Counted from the stretch's first letter, positions 34,741 to 45,939 are shown. The stretch: 64,000 bases of DNA from Nocardia sp. BSTN01 (GCF_015354405.1 NZ_JADKYP010000016.1:1-64000), one strand, 5' to 3'. Notes: generated by a model from the sequence alone, not told the origin. Translations and numbers: made by a program.

Positions 34741-35427
34741 TCAGGCCAGCCTGACCTGGACGGCGTGAGCCATCTCGTCGGACAGCTCGAAACCGACGTG
34801 CCCGGGCACCGAGATGATCACCACACCGGGCTTGGTCTCGACGGTCACGCGGGCGTCGGGAACCACCCCCGCCTCCCGCAGCTGACCTATCACGTCCGGA
34901 TCGGCCTGAATATGTTCCGACAGCCGGCGCACCACGACCGCCGACACCTGTCCGGGCGGCAGATCGGAGAGCCGGACCAGGGTCTCCTCACCGGAATTGA
35001 TGGAGTTGACGCCGAGTTCGTCCAGGCCGGGGATGGGGTTGCCGTAGGGCGAGGTGGTGGGGTGATTGAGCACCTCGAGCAGACGCAGTTCCACCTCCTC
35101 GCTCATCACGTGTTCCCAGCGGCAGGCTTCGGCGTGCACGTTCTGCCAGTCCAGCCCGATCACGTCGACCAGCAACCGTTCGGCCAGCCGGTGTTTGCGC
35201 ATGACCGCCACGGCCATCGCGCGGCCCTTGTCGGTGAGTTCGAGGTGGCGGTCGCCGGCGACCATCAGCAGACCGTCGCGCTCCATCCGCGCGACCGTCT
35301 GACTCACCGTCGGGCCGCTCTGCTCGAGGCGCTCGGCGATACGCGCCCGCAACGGCACCACGCCCTCCTCCTCGAGGTCGTAGATGGTACGGAGATACAT
35401 CTCCGTGGTGTCGACCAGATCCTTCAC
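34741..35427 (-). CDS. ideR: IdeR/DtxR iron-dependent repressor
   Basis: The protein has 228 residues. All metal ligands of DtxR/IdeR are kept at the standard numbers: Met10, Cys102, Glu105 and His106 for the primary site, and His79, Glu83 and His98 for the ancillary site. The helix-turn-helix spans 27-50 (RARIAERLEQSGPTVSQTVARMERDG in outline), and an SH3-like C-terminal domain completes the chain. With Fe(II) bound it represses siderophore genes and activates storage genes. GTG at 35427 has AAGGGG upstream. No IdeR box is obvious in the window. Confidence 0.97.
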   Translation of the reverse strand: MKDLVDTTEMYLRTIYDLEEEGVVPLRARIAERLEQSGPTVSQTVARMERDGLLMVAGDRHLELTDKGRAMAVAVMRKHRLAERLLVDVIGLDWQNVHAEACRWEHVMSEEVELRLLEVLNHPTTSPYGNPIPGLDELGVNSINSGEETLVRLSDLPPGQVSAVVVRRLSEHIQADPDVIGQLREAGVVPDARVTVETKPGVVIISVPGHVGFELSDEMAHAVQVRLA

Positions 35428-35666
35428 CTGTTACCCCTTCGTCGGCACGAATTCTACCCACGCCCGGCTGCACAATCGGCGTCAGCATATTTCGCACGTC
35501 CTGCGCGAACCTCGCCGATACCTGCGCGCGCGACCGGATGCGCGCGGGCGACAGGCGCGCCCGGTGTCGTCTTGCATTTCTACTGCATGACAACGACAAC
35601 GCGGGTGGTCTGCTTCCCGTGTCCCCGCCGGTGCGAGCAACGCCACGGCGACGGGCCGCGGTGGAC

Positions 35667-35672
35667 TAGCGT
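35667..35672 (+). promoter_or_regulatory. -10 box for a leaderless acuC transcript
   Basis: TAGCGT followed by seven bases and then the ATG at 35680. No ribosome site lies before this ATG, so the transcript probably begins at or next to the start codon. Confidence 0.45.
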
Positions 35673-35679
35673 GACCGTT

Positions 35680-36912
35680 ATGGCAGACGACGCCGCCGTG
35701 GTGTGGACCGACCGCTTCCTGGACTACACCTGGACCCCGGAACATCCGATGAAACCGGCCCGGCTCCGATTCACGATGGCGCTCGCGCGCAGTCTGGGTT
35801 TGCTGGACGGCATCGAAACCCTCGCACCCGGCCCGGCCGGTGACGGTGAGCTGCTGCGCATTCACACCGCCGCCTACCTCGAGGCCGTGCGCCACGCCGT
35901 TCCCGCCCCTCCGGGCACGACACCCCCGGCCGCACCTCCGCACGGGCTCGGTTCGATGGACAATCCCGTCTTCCCCCGTATGCACGAGGCGGCCTCGGTG
36001 ATCGTCGGCGGAACCCTCGCCGCCGCCGCGGAAATCGCGGCGGGCCGCGCCCGGCGGGCGGTCAGCATCGGGGGCGGTATGCATCACGCGATGCCCGACG
36101 CGGCATCCGGGTTCTGCGTCTACAACGATGTGGCGGTGGCCATTTCGTGGCTACTGGACAACGGCTTCGACCGCATCGCCTACGTCGACGTCGACGTGCA
36201 TCACGGCGACGGCGTGCAGCGTGCCTTCTACGACGATCCGCGCGTGCTGACAATCTCGCTGCATCAGCATCCGGCGACGTTGTGGCCCAACACCGGCTGG
36301 CCCGAGGAGATCGGCGCGGGCCCGGCGGAGGGCACCGCGATAAATCTCGCCATACTGCCCGGCACCCGGGATGCGCAGTGGCTGCGCGGTTTTCACGCCA
36401 TCGTGCCCGGGGCGCTGGCGGCGTTCCGGCCGCAACTGGTGGTGAGTCAGTGCGGGGTCGACAGCCATCGCGAAGATCCCCTCGCCGACCTCGAACTCAC
36501 CGTCGACGGCCAGCGCGCGGCGTTTCGTGCCATGCGTGAACTGGCGGACCGGTACGCCGAAGGGCGCTGGCTCGCGGTGGGCGGCGGCGGTTACGGACTG
36601 GTCCGCGTGGTGCCGCGAGCCTGGACCCACCTGCTGGCGACGGCGCTGGATCGCGAGATCGATCCGGGCACCGCCATTCCCGAGGACTGGCGTGAGCTGG
36701 TGCGCGGCTACGCCCCGACCGTGCCGGCGCCGACCACGATGGGCGACGGCGGCGACACCGCCTTCATCCCCTGGGAGGGGCCAGGCGGCGCGCTCGACAC
36801 CGGCGACGCCCATCTCGACCGCGCACAACGCGCGATCGACACGTCGGTGCTCGCCACCCGCCGCGCGACCTACGGATTGCTGGGCCTGGACCCGGAGGAC
36901 CCCCGTGACTGA
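35680..36912 (+). CDS. acuC: AcuC-type class-I histone-deacetylase-like protein deacetylase
   Basis: The protein has 410 residues. The zinc hydrolase site is complete: tandem His135-His136 (GGGMHHAM), Asp172 and His174 in VDVDVHHGDG, Asp261 in CGVDSH, and Tyr305 in GGGGYG. AcuC removes acetyl groups from lysines; in Bacillus it reactivates acetyl-CoA synthetase together with the acetyltransferase AcuA. Its last eight bases overlap the next gene, a GNAT-containing protein, so writer and eraser of acetylation appear to be translated together. GTG 35671 is an in-frame alternative start. It is divergent from ideR across 250 bases with no other gene. Confidence 0.93.
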   Translation: MADDAAVVWTDRFLDYTWTPEHPMKPARLRFTMALARSLGLLDGIETLAPGPAGDGELLRIHTAAYLEAVRHAVPAPPGTTPPAAPPHGLGSMDNPVFPRMHEAASVIVGGTLAAAAEIAAGRARRAVSIGGGMHHAMPDAASGFCVYNDVAVAISWLLDNGFDRIAYVDVDVHHGDGVQRAFYDDPRVLTISLHQHPATLWPNTGWPEEIGAGPAEGTAINLAILPGTRDAQWLRGFHAIVPGALAAFRPQLVVSQCGVDSHREDPLADLELTVDGQRAAFRAMRELADRYAEGRWLAVGGGGYGLVRVVPRAWTHLLATALDREIDPGTAIPEDWRELVRGYAPTVPAPTTMGDGGDTAFIPWEGPGGALDTGDAHLDRAQRAIDTSVLATRRATYGLLGLDPEDPRD

Positions 36913-39604
36913 ATCATCCGCCCCCGCACCGGACGCCGAGAACACTCCCGCCGATCCGCCGCCGCCCCCGCAGCATTGGTTCGCCGATGTGCTCGCCGCC
37001 GACGGCGGGGTGGTCCGGCTGCGGCCGATCACCCCCGACGACGCGGAGCCGATGCAGGCCTTCCACGCGGCGTTGTCCGATCGGACCCGTTATCTGCGAT
37101 ATTTCGGCCCGTACCCGCGGATGACACCGAAGGATCTGTACCGCACCACCCACGTGGACTACCACAACCGGGTGGGGCTGGTCGTCGAACTGGGGTCGGT
37201 GATCATCGCGGTCGGCCGCTACGAACTGCTCACCGATCGCGAAGGTCCCCGCGCGGCGGAGGTGGCGTTCGTCGTCGCCGACGAACATCAGGGCCGCGGC
37301 CTGGGGTCGATCCTGCTCGAGCATCTGGCCGGTGCGGCCGCCGAGAACGATATCGACACCTTCGTCGCCGAGGTACTCGCCGAGAACCACACCATGGTCA
37401 CGGTCTTCCGGGAGGCTGGATACCAGGTGCAGCGCAGCCGCGACGGATCCGTGCTGCACCTCGAATTCGCCATCGACCCCACCGAAGCGCTGCTGTCGGT
37501 GCGGGATTCGCGGGAGCGGGCCTCGGAGGCACGCAGTGTCGGCAATCTGCTGGCGCCGCGGTCGATCGCGGTCATCGGCGCCACCCCGGCGGCGAGCCGG
37601 GTCGGCGGGGCGGTGCTGGCGAATCTGCTGTCCGGCGTGTTCCAGGGCCCGGTGTACCCGGTGAATCCGAACCGGACCTCCGTGCGCGGTGTGCGCGCCT
37701 ATCCGACCGTGCACGACATCCCCGACGAACTGGATCTGGCGGTGGTCGCCGTACCGGCCGAGGAGATCAAATCCGTTCTCGACGACTGTATGGCCAAGGG
37801 AGTCAAAGGCCTGCTCGTGCTGACCGCCGGATTCTCCGAAACCGGGCCGGCGGGCTTCCGCGCCGAGCGCGTTCTCGTCGACGCCGCGCGCGGCCACGGC
37901 ATGCGCGTGGTGGGACCGAGTGCGCTCGGTATCGCCAACAGCGATCCGGCGGTCTCGCTGAACGCGACGCTCGCGCCGGTGCTGCCGGGCCGCGGCCGAG
38001 TCGGATTCTTCTGCCAGTCCGGGCCGCTGGGCGCGGCCATCCTGGCCGAGGCGGCGGCGCGCAAGCTCGGGCTGTCGACCTTCGTCTCGGCCGGCAATCG
38101 CGCCGACGTGTCGGGTAACGACCTGCTGCAGTACTGGGATACCGATCCCGACACCGACGTCGTGCTGCTGTATCTGGAGACCTTCGGCAATCCGCGCAAA
38201 TTCTCCCGCATCGCCCGCCGGGTGGCCCGCACCAAACCGGTGGTGGCGGTGAGCAGCGGCCGCAACGCCGCCAACGTGCCGGTCAGCGGTCTGGAACGTT
38301 CCGTGGAGCGCGATCTGTTCGCCCAGGCCGGCATCGTGCAGGTCGATACGATCGCCGAACTGTTCGACTGTGCCATGCTGCTGGCCTACCAGCCGCTGCC
38401 GGACGGCCCGCGGCTCGCGGTGATCGGTAACAGCGCCGCCTTGGGCTGGCTGGCGGTGGACGCGGCGCGCGGGGAGGGACTGGAGGTCGGGGAGCCGATC
38501 CATCTCGGGCCGCAGGCCGAACCGGCCGACTACCTGACCGCCGTGGCGAGTGCGATGGATTCGGCCGAGGTCGACGCTGTCATCGTCATCTTCGCGCCGC
38601 CGGTGCCGGCGGCGGTCACCGCCTTCGCCGAGGCGATCCGGGCCGGCGCGCAGGATGCGGTCAAACCCGTGCTCACCACCTTCGTCGCCGATCACGGCAT
38701 GCCGAATCTGCTCACCGTGCGCGGTGCCGGCGGCATCGTCGACCGCGGTTCCATCCCGTCCTACCCCGATCCGGAACGCGCGGCGCGAGCGCTGGCGCGG
38801 GTGCGGCGATACGCGGCGTGGCGGACCCGCCCGGCCTCCCTGGTCGTGCGCCCGGACGGCCTCGAGGTCGGGCGGGCGCGAGAACTGGTGGAGCAGTGGA
38901 TGTCTCGCAGTCCCGACGGGGACTGGCTCGGCGATCTGGAGGCCGCGGAACTGCTCGCCTGCTACGGCATTCGCGTGGTGGAATTCCGGGAAGCACGTGA
39001 TCCCGAGGCCGCCGTCGCGGCGGCCGCCGAACTGGGATATCCCGTCGCCGCCAAGGCCACGGGCGAAATGTGGCGCAGCCGACCGGATTTCACCGGTGTC
39101 CGCCTCGACCTGTGGCGCGACACCGCGGTCCGGCGCGCCCACACCGATCTGGCGGAACTGACCGGCAACGCGGTGGTCCACATCCAGAAGATGGCGACCA
39201 AGGGGGTGGGGTGCGTGCTGCGGGTGCAGGACGACCCGTCGTTCGGATCCGTCATCGGATTCGGTCTCTCCGGAACCATCATCGACCTGCTCGGCGACCG
39301 CGCCTACCGGGCATTGCCACTGACCCAGGCCGAGGCGGTCGAACTGATCGACGCCCCCCGCGCCGCCCCGCTGCTCGACGGACAGGCCGGATCGGGCCGC
39401 ACCATCGGCGAACCGGTGGACAAGAAGGCGCTGGCCGCGCTGGCGCAACGCATTTCGGCGCTGTGCGACGATCTGCCGGAGGTACGGGAACTGTCGGTGG
39501 AACCGGTGCTGGCCTCACCGGAGGGCGCCGCGATCCTGTACGCGCGCGTGCGGATCGGCCCGGAACCGAGCCGCTTCGACAACGGTCCGCGCCGCCTGGT
39601 GTGA
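36905..39604 (+). CDS. GNAT acetyltransferase fused to an ADP-forming acyl-CoA synthetase (Pat-type)
   Basis: The protein has 899 residues. Residues 35-190 are a GNAT domain with the acetyl-CoA loop QGRGLGSIL (129-137). From about 213 comes a CoA-binding domain ([14 protein letters not shown]), then succinyl-CoA-ligase-like domains ([25 protein letters not shown]). Residues 680-899 form an ATP-grasp module ([34 protein letters not shown]). This is the architecture of actinobacterial protein lysine acetyltransferases related to Salmonella Pat, with the GNAT domain first. It likely acetylates acyl-CoA synthetases and other enzymes. GGAGG lies six bases before the GTG. Whether the synthetase half is catalytic or only sensory cannot be told here. 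Confidence 0.9.
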   Translation: MTESSAPAPDAENTPADPPPPPQHWFADVLAADGGVVRLRPITPDDAEPMQAFHAALSDRTRYLRYFGPYPRMTPKDLYRTTHVDYHNRVGLVVELGSVIIAVGRYELLTDREGPRAAEVAFVVADEHQGRGLGSILLEHLAGAAAENDIDTFVAEVLAENHTMVTVFREAGYQVQRSRDGSVLHLEFAIDPTEALLSVRDSRERASEARSVGNLLAPRSIAVIGATPAASRVGGAVLANLLSGVFQGPVYPVNPNRTSVRGVRAYPTVHDIPDELDLAVVAVPAEEIKSVLDDCMAKGVKGLLVLTAGFSETGPAGFRAERVLVDAARGHGMRVVGPSALGIANSDPAVSLNATLAPVLPGRGRVGFFCQSGPLGAAILAEAAARKLGLSTFVSAGNRADVSGNDLLQYWDTDPDTDVVLLYLETFGNPRKFSRIARRVARTKPVVAVSSGRNAANVPVSGLERSVERDLFAQAGIVQVDTIAELFDCAMLLAYQPLPDGPRLAVIGNSAALGWLAVDAARGEGLEVGEPIHLGPQAEPADYLTAVASAMDSAEVDAVIVIFAPPVPAAVTAFAEAIRAGAQDAVKPVLTTFVADHGMPNLLTVRGAGGIVDRGSIPSYPDPERAARALARVRRYAAWRTRPASLVVRPDGLEVGRARELVEQWMSRSPDGDWLGDLEAAELLACYGIRVVEFREARDPEAAVAAAAELGYPVAAKATGEMWRSRPDFTGVRLDLWRDTAVRRAHTDLAELTGNAVVHIQKMATKGVGCVLRVQDDPSFGSVIGFGLSGTIIDLLGDRAYRALPLTQAEAVELIDAPRAAPLLDGQAGSGRTIGEPVDKKALAALAQRISALCDDLPEVRELSVEPVLASPEGAAILYARVRIGPEPSRFDNGPRRLV

Positions 39605-39672
39605 GGCGTTCGGTGCCCGGTCCGCCATACCGTGGTGACCAGCGCCACCGCGGCCGGTCCGCGGACATGGTC

Positions 39673-39678
39673 GATACT
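39673..39678 (+). promoter_or_regulatory. -10 box for a leaderless ppc transcript
   Basis: GATACT, then six bases, then the ppc ATG at 39685. There is no ribosome site before the ATG. Confidence 0.45.
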
Positions 39679-39684
39679 GGCCGT

Positions 39685-42471
39685 ATGCGCGAAGATCAGA
39701 TCGAGAGCGCTACGGCGCCCCTGCGGGACGATATCCGGTTTCTCGGCGCGATCCTGGGCGAGACGATCCGCGACCACGAGGGCCCCGAGGTGTTCGACCT
39801 CGTCGAACGGGTGCGGGTCGAGGCCTTCCGGGTGCGGCGTTCGGAAGTGGAGCGCAGCGCCGTCGCGGAGATGCTGCGCGATACCGACCTGCGGGTGGCG
39901 ATACCGCTGATCCGGGCGTTCAGCCACTTCCTGCTGCTGGCCAACCTCGCCGAGGATCTGCAGCGCGACCGCCGTCGCGCGGTGCACGTCGCCGCCGGTG
40001 AGCCGCCGCAGGAATCCAGCCTGGCCGCGACGTATCGGGCGCTCGACCACGCTCGCGTCGACGGCGCGCTCGCCGCGGAGGTGCTCGAGGACGCGCTGGT
40101 CTCGCCGGTGATCACCGCCCATCCCACCGAGACGCGCCGCCGCACTGTCTTCGATGTTCAGGCCCGCATCACCGAACTGATGCGCCGGCGGGCCCGCTAC
40201 CGCGAGGACGAACCCGAGTACGCCACCATCGACCACGACCTTCGCCGCCAGATCCTCACCCTGTGGCGCACCGCGCTGATCCGCCTCGCGCGGTTGCGGA
40301 TCTCCGACGAGATCGAGGTCGGACTGCGCTACTACGACCTCACCTTGCTCGAGGTGATTCCGCGGATCAACGCCGAGGTGCGCCACGCGCTGCGGACCCG
40401 GTGGCCCGGACACGATCTGCTCGCCCGCCCGATCCTGCGGCCCGGTTCGTGGATCGGCGGCGACCGCGACGGCAACCCGAACGTGACCGGCGAGGTGGTC
40501 GAACGCGCCACCCGCCGGGCCGCCACCGTGATCTTCGGCCACTATCTGAAAGAGCTTGTCGCCCTGGAGAAGTCGCTGTCGCAGTCGATCCGGCTGGTCG
40601 CGATCACCCCGGAACTGTCCCGGCTGGCCGACGCCGCGGGCGACGATTCACCGCAGCGCGCCGACGAGCCGTATCGTCGCGCGATCCGTGGCATTCGCCT
40701 GCGCCTCGCCGCGTCCGCACAGCGTGCGCTCGGCTCGGCCGCCGAATTCCCCTCGGTGTTCGAGCTGTCCGGTGAGCAACTCGCCCGCGTCTCGCCGTAC
40801 GAGGGCCCCGACCAGCTGCTGGACGACTTGAACACCGTCGACGCCTCCATGCGCGAATCGGGTGACGGCCTGCTGGCCGACGACCGCCTGGCCGCGCTGC
40901 GCGGGGCGGTGGAGACCTTCGGGTTCCATCTGCAGGGCTTGGACATGCGCCAGAACTCGGAGGTGCACGAACAGGTCGTGGCCGAACTGCTGGCCTGGTC
41001 GGGTGTGCACGCGGACTATCGCAGCCTGTCCGAACCGGAGCGCGTCGAGCTGCTCGCAGCCGAATTGAGTACGCGACGGCCACTGCTGGGCCCGCACGCT
41101 CGGCTCAGTGAACTCGCCACCAAGGAGCTGGGTGTGGTACGCGCGGCCCGCGCCGCGATCGACGCGCTGGGGCCCGATACCGTGCCGAACTACATCATCA
41201 GCATGTGCACCTCGGTGAGCGACATGCTCGAGGCGGCGCTGCTGCTGAAAGAGGCGGGAATTCTCGATCCCGGCGACGATCAGACCGCGCCGCACTCCCC
41301 GGTCGGGGTGGTTCCGCTGTTCGAGACGATCGACGATCTGCGCGGCGGTGCGGCGACGTTGGGCGCGGCACTGGAGGTTCCGGCCTATCGCCGCCTGGTG
41401 GCCGCCCGCGCGATGGCGCAGGAGGTGATGCTCGGCTATTCCGACTCCAACAAGGACGGCGGATATCTGGCGGCGAATTGGGCGTTGTACCGCGCCGAAC
41501 TCGACCTGGTGGAAACCGCCCGCAAAACCGGAATCCGGTTGCGGCTGTTCCACGGTCGGGGCGGCACCGTCGGCCGCGGCGGCGGCCGCAGCTACGACGC
41601 GATCCTCGCCCAGCCGGCGGGCGCGGTGCGCGGTTCGCTGCGGCTGACCGAGCAGGGGGAGGTGATTTCCACCAAATACGCCGAATCCGGTTCCGCCCAC
41701 CGCAATCTGGAATCGCTGGTCGCCGGCACACTGGAATCGTCGCTGCTGGATGTCGAAGGTCTGGGGTCCGGCGCCGAGGCGGCCTACGAGGTGTTCGAGG
41801 AGCTCGCGGACGCGGCGCGCGAGGCCTATGCGCGGCTGGTGCATCGGACGCCCGGCTTCGTCGACTACTTCCGGGCCTCCACACCCATCGCGGAGGTCGC
41901 CGACCTCAATCTCGGCAGCAGGCCCGCCTCGCGCAAACCCACCAGTTCGGTATCGGATCTGCGGGCGATTCCCTGGGTGATGGCGTGGAGCCAGTCACGG
42001 GTGATGCTGCCGGGCTGGTACGGCACCGGCAGCGCCATCCAGGAGTGGGCCGGTACCGACTCCGAGCGCTGGCAGACGCTGCGCGACCTGTACCGGCGCT
42101 GGCCGTTCTTCCGCACCGTGATGTCCAATCTGGCGCAGGTGATGGCCAAGGCGGATATGGATATCGCCGCCAGTTATGCCGGGCTGGTCGAGGATGCGAC
42201 GTTGCGCACCACCATCTTCGGCATGATCCGCGACGAGTTCGACCGCACGGTGCAAGTGCATGCGGCGATCACCGGTAGCGATCAGTTGCTGTCGGACAAT
42301 CCGGCCCTGGCCGAATCCATCCGCAACCGCTTCCCATATCTGGAACCGTTGAACCAGATGCAGGTGGACCTGTTGCGGCGCAGGCGCGCCGGGGACGAAT
42401 CGGAATTGGTCGAGCGCGGCATCCTGCTCACCATGAACGGCCTGGCGACGGCCCTGCGCAACTCGGGCTAG
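39685..42471 (+). CDS. ppc: phosphoenolpyruvate carboxylase
   Basis: The protein has 928 residues, near the 919 of the Corynebacterium enzyme. Catalytic motifs are VITAHPTE with His146, [18 protein letters not shown], and the flexible glycine-rich loop [13 protein letters not shown]. It ends in the conserved NG-type C-terminus (LRNSG). It carboxylates PEP to oxaloacetate with bicarbonate and refills the TCA cycle. An upstream in-frame ATG at 39667 would add six residues, but a GATACT box lies between the two. The gene follows the acetyltransferase by 80 bases on the same strand and has its own promoter signal. Convergent with sigB. Confidence 0.97.
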   Translation: MREDQIESATAPLRDDIRFLGAILGETIRDHEGPEVFDLVERVRVEAFRVRRSEVERSAVAEMLRDTDLRVAIPLIRAFSHFLLLANLAEDLQRDRRRAVHVAAGEPPQESSLAATYRALDHARVDGALAAEVLEDALVSPVITAHPTETRRRTVFDVQARITELMRRRARYREDEPEYATIDHDLRRQILTLWRTALIRLARLRISDEIEVGLRYYDLTLLEVIPRINAEVRHALRTRWPGHDLLARPILRPGSWIGGDRDGNPNVTGEVVERATRRAATVIFGHYLKELVALEKSLSQSIRLVAITPELSRLADAAGDDSPQRADEPYRRAIRGIRLRLAASAQRALGSAAEFPSVFELSGEQLARVSPYEGPDQLLDDLNTVDASMRESGDGLLADDRLAALRGAVETFGFHLQGLDMRQNSEVHEQVVAELLAWSGVHADYRSLSEPERVELLAAELSTRRPLLGPHARLSELATKELGVVRAARAAIDALGPDTVPNYIISMCTSVSDMLEAALLLKEAGILDPGDDQTAPHSPVGVVPLFETIDDLRGGAATLGAALEVPAYRRLVAARAMAQEVMLGYSDSNKDGGYLAANWALYRAELDLVETARKTGIRLRLFHGRGGTVGRGGGRSYDAILAQPAGAVRGSLRLTEQGEVISTKYAESGSAHRNLESLVAGTLESSLLDVEGLGSGAEAAYEVFEELADAAREAYARLVHRTPGFVDYFRASTPIAEVADLNLGSRPASRKPTSSVSDLRAIPWVMAWSQSRVMLPGWYGTGSAIQEWAGTDSERWQTLRDLYRRWPFFRTVMSNLAQVMAKADMDIAASYAGLVEDATLRTTIFGMIRDEFDRTVQVHAAITGSDQLLSDNPALAESIRNRFPYLEPLNQMQVDLLRRRRAGDESELVERGILLTMNGLATALRNSG

Positions 42472-42526
42472 CCGCGCAATTCGAGGTCGCGGCAACGGGA
42501 TTCGCGACGGGCGAATCGATACAGCA

Positions 42527-42581
42527 CGCCGGCCGACGGATGTGCCCCGGAGGGGGAAGGGCACACCGGCGTCGGCCGGCG
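42527..42581. terminator. nested hairpin between ppc and sigB
   Basis: The outer arms CGCCGGCCGACG (42527-42538) and CGTCGGCCGGCG (42570-42581) are perfectly complementary. An inner GTGCCC/GGGCAC pair at 42542-42547 and 42559-42564 stacks inside. It can end transcription from both convergent genes. Confidence 0.7.
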
Positions 42582-42657
42582 CAGCGGAGGTGACCACGCT
42601 ATCCGGTCACCGGGATGGTGCTGGGCCGGATTCCGGGCGGCCCAGCGTCTGTGTGAC

Positions 42658-43626
42658 CTAGCTGGCGTAGGCGCGCAGGCGGTCTGCCCGCTCACCCTTG
42701 CGGAGCTTGGCCATGACTTCGCGCTCGATCTGGCGCACGCGTTCACGCGAGAGACCGAACAGCTTGCCGATCTGGTCGAGGGTGCGCGGCTGGCCGTCGT
42801 CGAGGCCGAAGCGCAGCCGGATGACCTGCTGTTCGCGCTCGTCGAGGGTGGCCAGCACGCTGCGCACATCGCGGTGCATGAGCCCGGCGATGACGGCGCT
42901 CTCGGCGGAGGTCGCCTCCGAATCCTCGATGAAGTCGCCCAGCGGGGCTTCCTCGTCGTTGCCGACCGGCATGTCCAGGCTCACCGGGTCGCGGCTGTGG
43001 TCGAGCAGATCGGCGATCTTCTCCACCGGAATACCCGACTCGGCCGACAGTTCCTCGTCACTGGCTTCGCGGCCGAGCTGCTGATGCAGCTCGCGCTTGA
43101 TCCGGGCCAGCTTGTTGACCTGTTCCACCAGATGCACGGGAAGGCGGATGGTGCGGCTCTGATCGGCCATACCGCGGGTGATGGCCTGCCGGATCCACCA
43201 GGTGGCGTAGGTGGAGAACTTGAAACCCTTGGCGTAGTCGAACTTCTCCATCGCGCGGATCAGACCCAGGTTGCCTTCCTGGATCAGATCCAGCAGCGGC
43301 ATACCGCGGCCGGTGTAGCGCTTGGCCAGCGATACGACCAGGCGGAGGTTGGCCTCCAACAGATGCTGACGGGCGGCTTGACCGTCGCGGACCAGGATCG
43401 CCAGGTCCCGCTTGCGGGTCGCCGAGAGCCGCTTACCGGTCTCCAACAGGTGTTGGGCATAGAGGCCCGCCTCGATGCGCTTGGCCAACTCGACCTCGTC
43501 GGCGGCCGTCAGCAGCGCGGTCTTGCCGATCCCGTTCAGGTACACACGTACCAGGTCGGCTGCCGGGCTCTGGGCGTCGAGGTCCGAATCGATGGCGCGC
43601 ACTCCAGTGGTGGCGGGGCTTGTCAT
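42658..43626 (-). CDS. sigB: RNA polymerase sigma factor SigB (SigA-like, stress/stationary)
   Basis: The protein has 322 residues, starting after AGGAGG. It contains sigma-70 region 1.2 ([29 protein letters not shown]), region 2 ([38 protein letters not shown]), region 3, and region 4.2 ([20 protein letters not shown]). It lacks the long N-terminal region 1.1 extension of SigA. The close similarity to SigA in regions 2.4 and 4.2 means similar promoters are read. From memory, sigB lies beside ideR in mycobacteria and corynebacteria; here acuC, the acetyltransferase gene and ppc lie between them. Confidence 0.96.
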   Translation of the reverse strand: MTSPATTGVRAIDSDLDAQSPAADLVRVYLNGIGKTALLTAADEVELAKRIEAGLYAQHLLETGKRLSATRKRDLAILVRDGQAARQHLLEANLRLVVSLAKRYTGRGMPLLDLIQEGNLGLIRAMEKFDYAKGFKFSTYATWWIRQAITRGMADQSRTIRLPVHLVEQVNKLARIKRELHQQLGREASDEELSAESGIPVEKIADLLDHSRDPVSLDMPVGNDEEAPLGDFIEDSEATSAESAVIAGLMHRDVRSVLATLDEREQQVIRLRFGLDDGQPRTLDQIGKLFGLSRERVRQIEREVMAKLRKGERADRLRAYAS

Positions 43627-43749
43627 GACTTGCCTCCTGTCGGTGGTGTCTCACTCCGAACAACGGACCCGACACTGGGAAAGTTCCCCGCCTTGGCGCC
43701 GATAAACCGTGCTGAGCTGCGGCTTTCACATCCTCCGTCTGAGAAGTTC

Positions 43750-45324
43750 TTAAGAAGGGAACTCCGAGGATACGGGGGTGCGCGCGGCGTCGGCCGGGGT
43801 CGCGTCGAGTTCGTCCGGTGTGATCAGTCCGTGCCGGACCAGTCCGGTGACCGCCGACAACGCCTCGGATCGGAATTTCGGCGTGGCGGTGGTTCCGGTG
43901 TGGCCGATTGCGAGCAATTCGACCAGTTCTTCCAACGGCAGTCCGTCGGGCCGCATTCCCGCGAGCAACGCCGCCAGAGTGTCGTCGATCTCGTGCTGCC
44001 AGCGGGGGCCGTCACCGCGATGCAGCCGGACCACGCGCTCCTGCCAGCCCTCGGCCCCCGGCAGCAGGACGCGTTCGAGTGCGGTCGCGGCGTCGACGGT
44101 GAATCGCGCCCGCCAGGCGACCTCGTTGTCCGCCACAACCGTCCGCAGCCACGCCGAACGGCGGAAGTAGGCCGGCGCCTCCGCGCCGAGCGGGTCGTCG
44201 AAACCGTGGGTGAGATCCTCGGCGAGCACCTCGGTGGGCCCGTCGATCGCGCGCAGATAGACGAAGCCGAAGCCGATGCCTTCGACCTGCGCCGTGTCGA
44301 AGGCGGCCAGCCACTGCTCGGCCCGCCGCTGGGCCTCGGGATCGCGCGGATCCAGTCCCGCATCGCGCAGCCAGGTACCGACATACAGCGCCGGATCGGC
44401 CACATCGCGCTGCACGATCCACGCGTCGACCCCATGATCGGGCAGCCAGCTCGCCACCCGGCTCCGCCAGTCGGCATCGCCGGCGTGCACCCAGGAGGCG
44501 AGCATCGCGGCGGTGCCGCCCGCATTCAGCAGATCGGGCGCCTGCGAGACGACCAGTTCGCTGGCGCCGTCGAGCGCCAGGCCCGAATCGCGGTAGGTGT
44601 GCTCGATCCGGGCCGGCCCGACGACGAACGGGGGATTGGCCACGACCTGATCGAAGCGGCGTCCGGCGACCGGCTCGAACCACGAGCCCTCGACGAACTC
44701 GATGTCGAGGCCGTTGAGCGCGGCGGTCGCCTCGGCCAGCCACAGCGCGCGGCCGCTGACATCGGTGCCGGTCACCGTGCGGGCATAGCCCGCGGCGTGC
44801 ACCGCCTGCACACCGCAGCCGGTGCCGAGATCCAGCACGGATCCGACGGGATCGGTCGGCGTCGCGCGCAGCAGCGACAGCGACGCCTGGCCCACGCCCA
44901 GGACGTGGTCGGCGCTGAGGGTGCGCCGCCGCATCGAGTCGTCGAGATCCGACAGCACCCAGCGGGTGCCCGATCCCAGATCCACGGGCCGTAGGTCCAG
45001 CGCGGCGCGGATCGAGTCGCCGTCGCGCTCGAGCAGACCCGCGGCGGCGGCCCGGTCGATGTCGAGCGGGGCGAAGGCCGCGGCCACCTCCCGTTCGGGC
45101 AGGGCGTCGCCGAGCAGCAGCAGCCGGATCAGCGTGCCGAGCTCACCGGCGTCGCGCGCGGCCCGGCGCACCGGGACCGGTTCGGAGCGTCCGAGGGCGG
45201 CGTGAGCGTCGGCGCCGATGGCCTCGAGCACGGTGTCGGCGTCGTAACGGACCCGGGTCAGCGCGGCGCGCAGCGCGGGGGCGAGGGCGGTGAGCAGGGA
45301 GGTGGTGGTCCGGTCGGCAGGCAC
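43750..45324 (-). CDS. HemK-like class-I methyltransferase (DUF7059/DUF7782 type)
   Basis: The protein has 524 residues. A helical N-terminal domain (1-150, SLLTALAPALRAALTRV, DLDDSMRRRTLSADHVLGVG) precedes a Rossmann methyltransferase with VLDLGTGCGVQA (164-174), the acidic GTDVSGRAL, and the catalytic NPPF at 230-233 (VVANPPFVVGP). The NPPF motif marks enzymes that methylate planar nitrogens such as Gln side chains, N6-adenine or N2-guanine in RNA. A C-terminal region of about 150 residues completes this actinobacterial family. The target is unknown. It lies upstream of and on the same strand as sigB, 123 bases before the sigB start. Confidence 0.85.
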   Translation of the reverse strand: MPADRTTTSLLTALAPALRAALTRVRYDADTVLEAIGADAHAALGRSEPVPVRRAARDAGELGTLIRLLLLGDALPEREVAAAFAPLDIDRAAAAGLLERDGDSIRAALDLRPVDLGSGTRWVLSDLDDSMRRRTLSADHVLGVGQASLSLLRATPTDPVGSVLDLGTGCGVQAVHAAGYARTVTGTDVSGRALWLAEATAALNGLDIEFVEGSWFEPVAGRRFDQVVANPPFVVGPARIEHTYRDSGLALDGASELVVSQAPDLLNAGGTAAMLASWVHAGDADWRSRVASWLPDHGVDAWIVQRDVADPALYVGTWLRDAGLDPRDPEAQRRAEQWLAAFDTAQVEGIGFGFVYLRAIDGPTEVLAEDLTHGFDDPLGAEAPAYFRRSAWLRTVVADNEVAWRARFTVDAATALERVLLPGAEGWQERVVRLHRGDGPRWQHEIDDTLAALLAGMRPDGLPLEELVELLAIGHTGTTATPKFRSEALSAVTGLVRHGLITPDELDATPADAARTPVSSEFPS

Positions 45325-45390
45325 ACGAGAACTCTGCCACCTGGTACGGAGTGCCGTGCTCGCCGGGGCCGGGCAGGTCGCCCGTGTCGT

Positions 45391-45939
45391 TCAGCCGTCG
45401 ATGGAGCGATGCTGTCCCGATTCGAGCGCTTTCGCCGCGCGGCGGTCGTCCCAGCGGCTGGGCTCGTCCTTGCTGCGCGGTGGCCGGTCGTTCGCGATGA
45501 GTACGGCGATCCAGGGCAGCGGGATGGACACGCCGATGATGGCCAGCGAGATCAGCGCATTGCTCCACAGGCCGTACGCGGCCGCCGCCAGTACGAGGCA
45601 GGGAATGCGGAAACCCATCAGGATCATGTAGCGCTTCACGCGGGCGCGGTGCTGCTGGTCCAGTGAGGGCGCGGCCTCGGTGATCAATACCGGATGCTTG
45701 TCCTCACCGGGGAAATAGCCGGTCGAGGCACGGGTGGGGCGGGGGATCGAACCGGGTGGCCGGCGTTCGAACGTCGCGCCCGAAGGCCGTGGATCGTCCG
45801 GCGCCGCCGAGATGTCCGGAGCCTCCGCGGAGACGCCGGGTTCGGCCGCGCGTGCCTCGTCGCGCTCCGAACCGACCCGTCCCGGGCCCGACGTCCGGGT
45901 CTCGGGCGGTAGGTCGGAGGAGTCGCCGTCACGCTGCAT
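45391..45939 (-). CDS. DUF3099 membrane protein
   Basis: The protein has 182 residues. A disordered acidic/Pro-rich first half ends at YFPGEDKHPVLITEAAPSLDQQHRARVKRYMILMGFRIP, the family hallmark. Two membrane helices follow (RIPCLVLAAAAYGLWS, ALISLAIIGVSIPLPWIAVLIA), then a basic tail (NDRPPRSKDEPSRWDDRRAAKAL). Function unknown. From memory Rv2709, beside Rv2708c (DUF3039), is its M. tuberculosis equivalent. The ATG at 45939 is preceded, six bases away, by AAGACT, a possible leaderless -10 box. Confidence 0.85.
   Translation of the reverse strand: MQRDGDSSDLPPETRTSGPGRVGSERDEARAAEPGVSAEAPDISAAPDDPRPSGATFERRPPGSIPRPTRASTGYFPGEDKHPVLITEAAPSLDQQHRARVKRYMILMGFRIPCLVLAAAAYGLWSNALISLAIIGVSIPLPWIAVLIANDRPPRSKDEPSRWDDRRAAKALESGQHRSIDG

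Noticed and set aside
33433-36912. 1159-codon frame ending in acuC
   Set aside because: Its first 750 codons are antisense to galE and ideR; the acuC domain begins at 35680.
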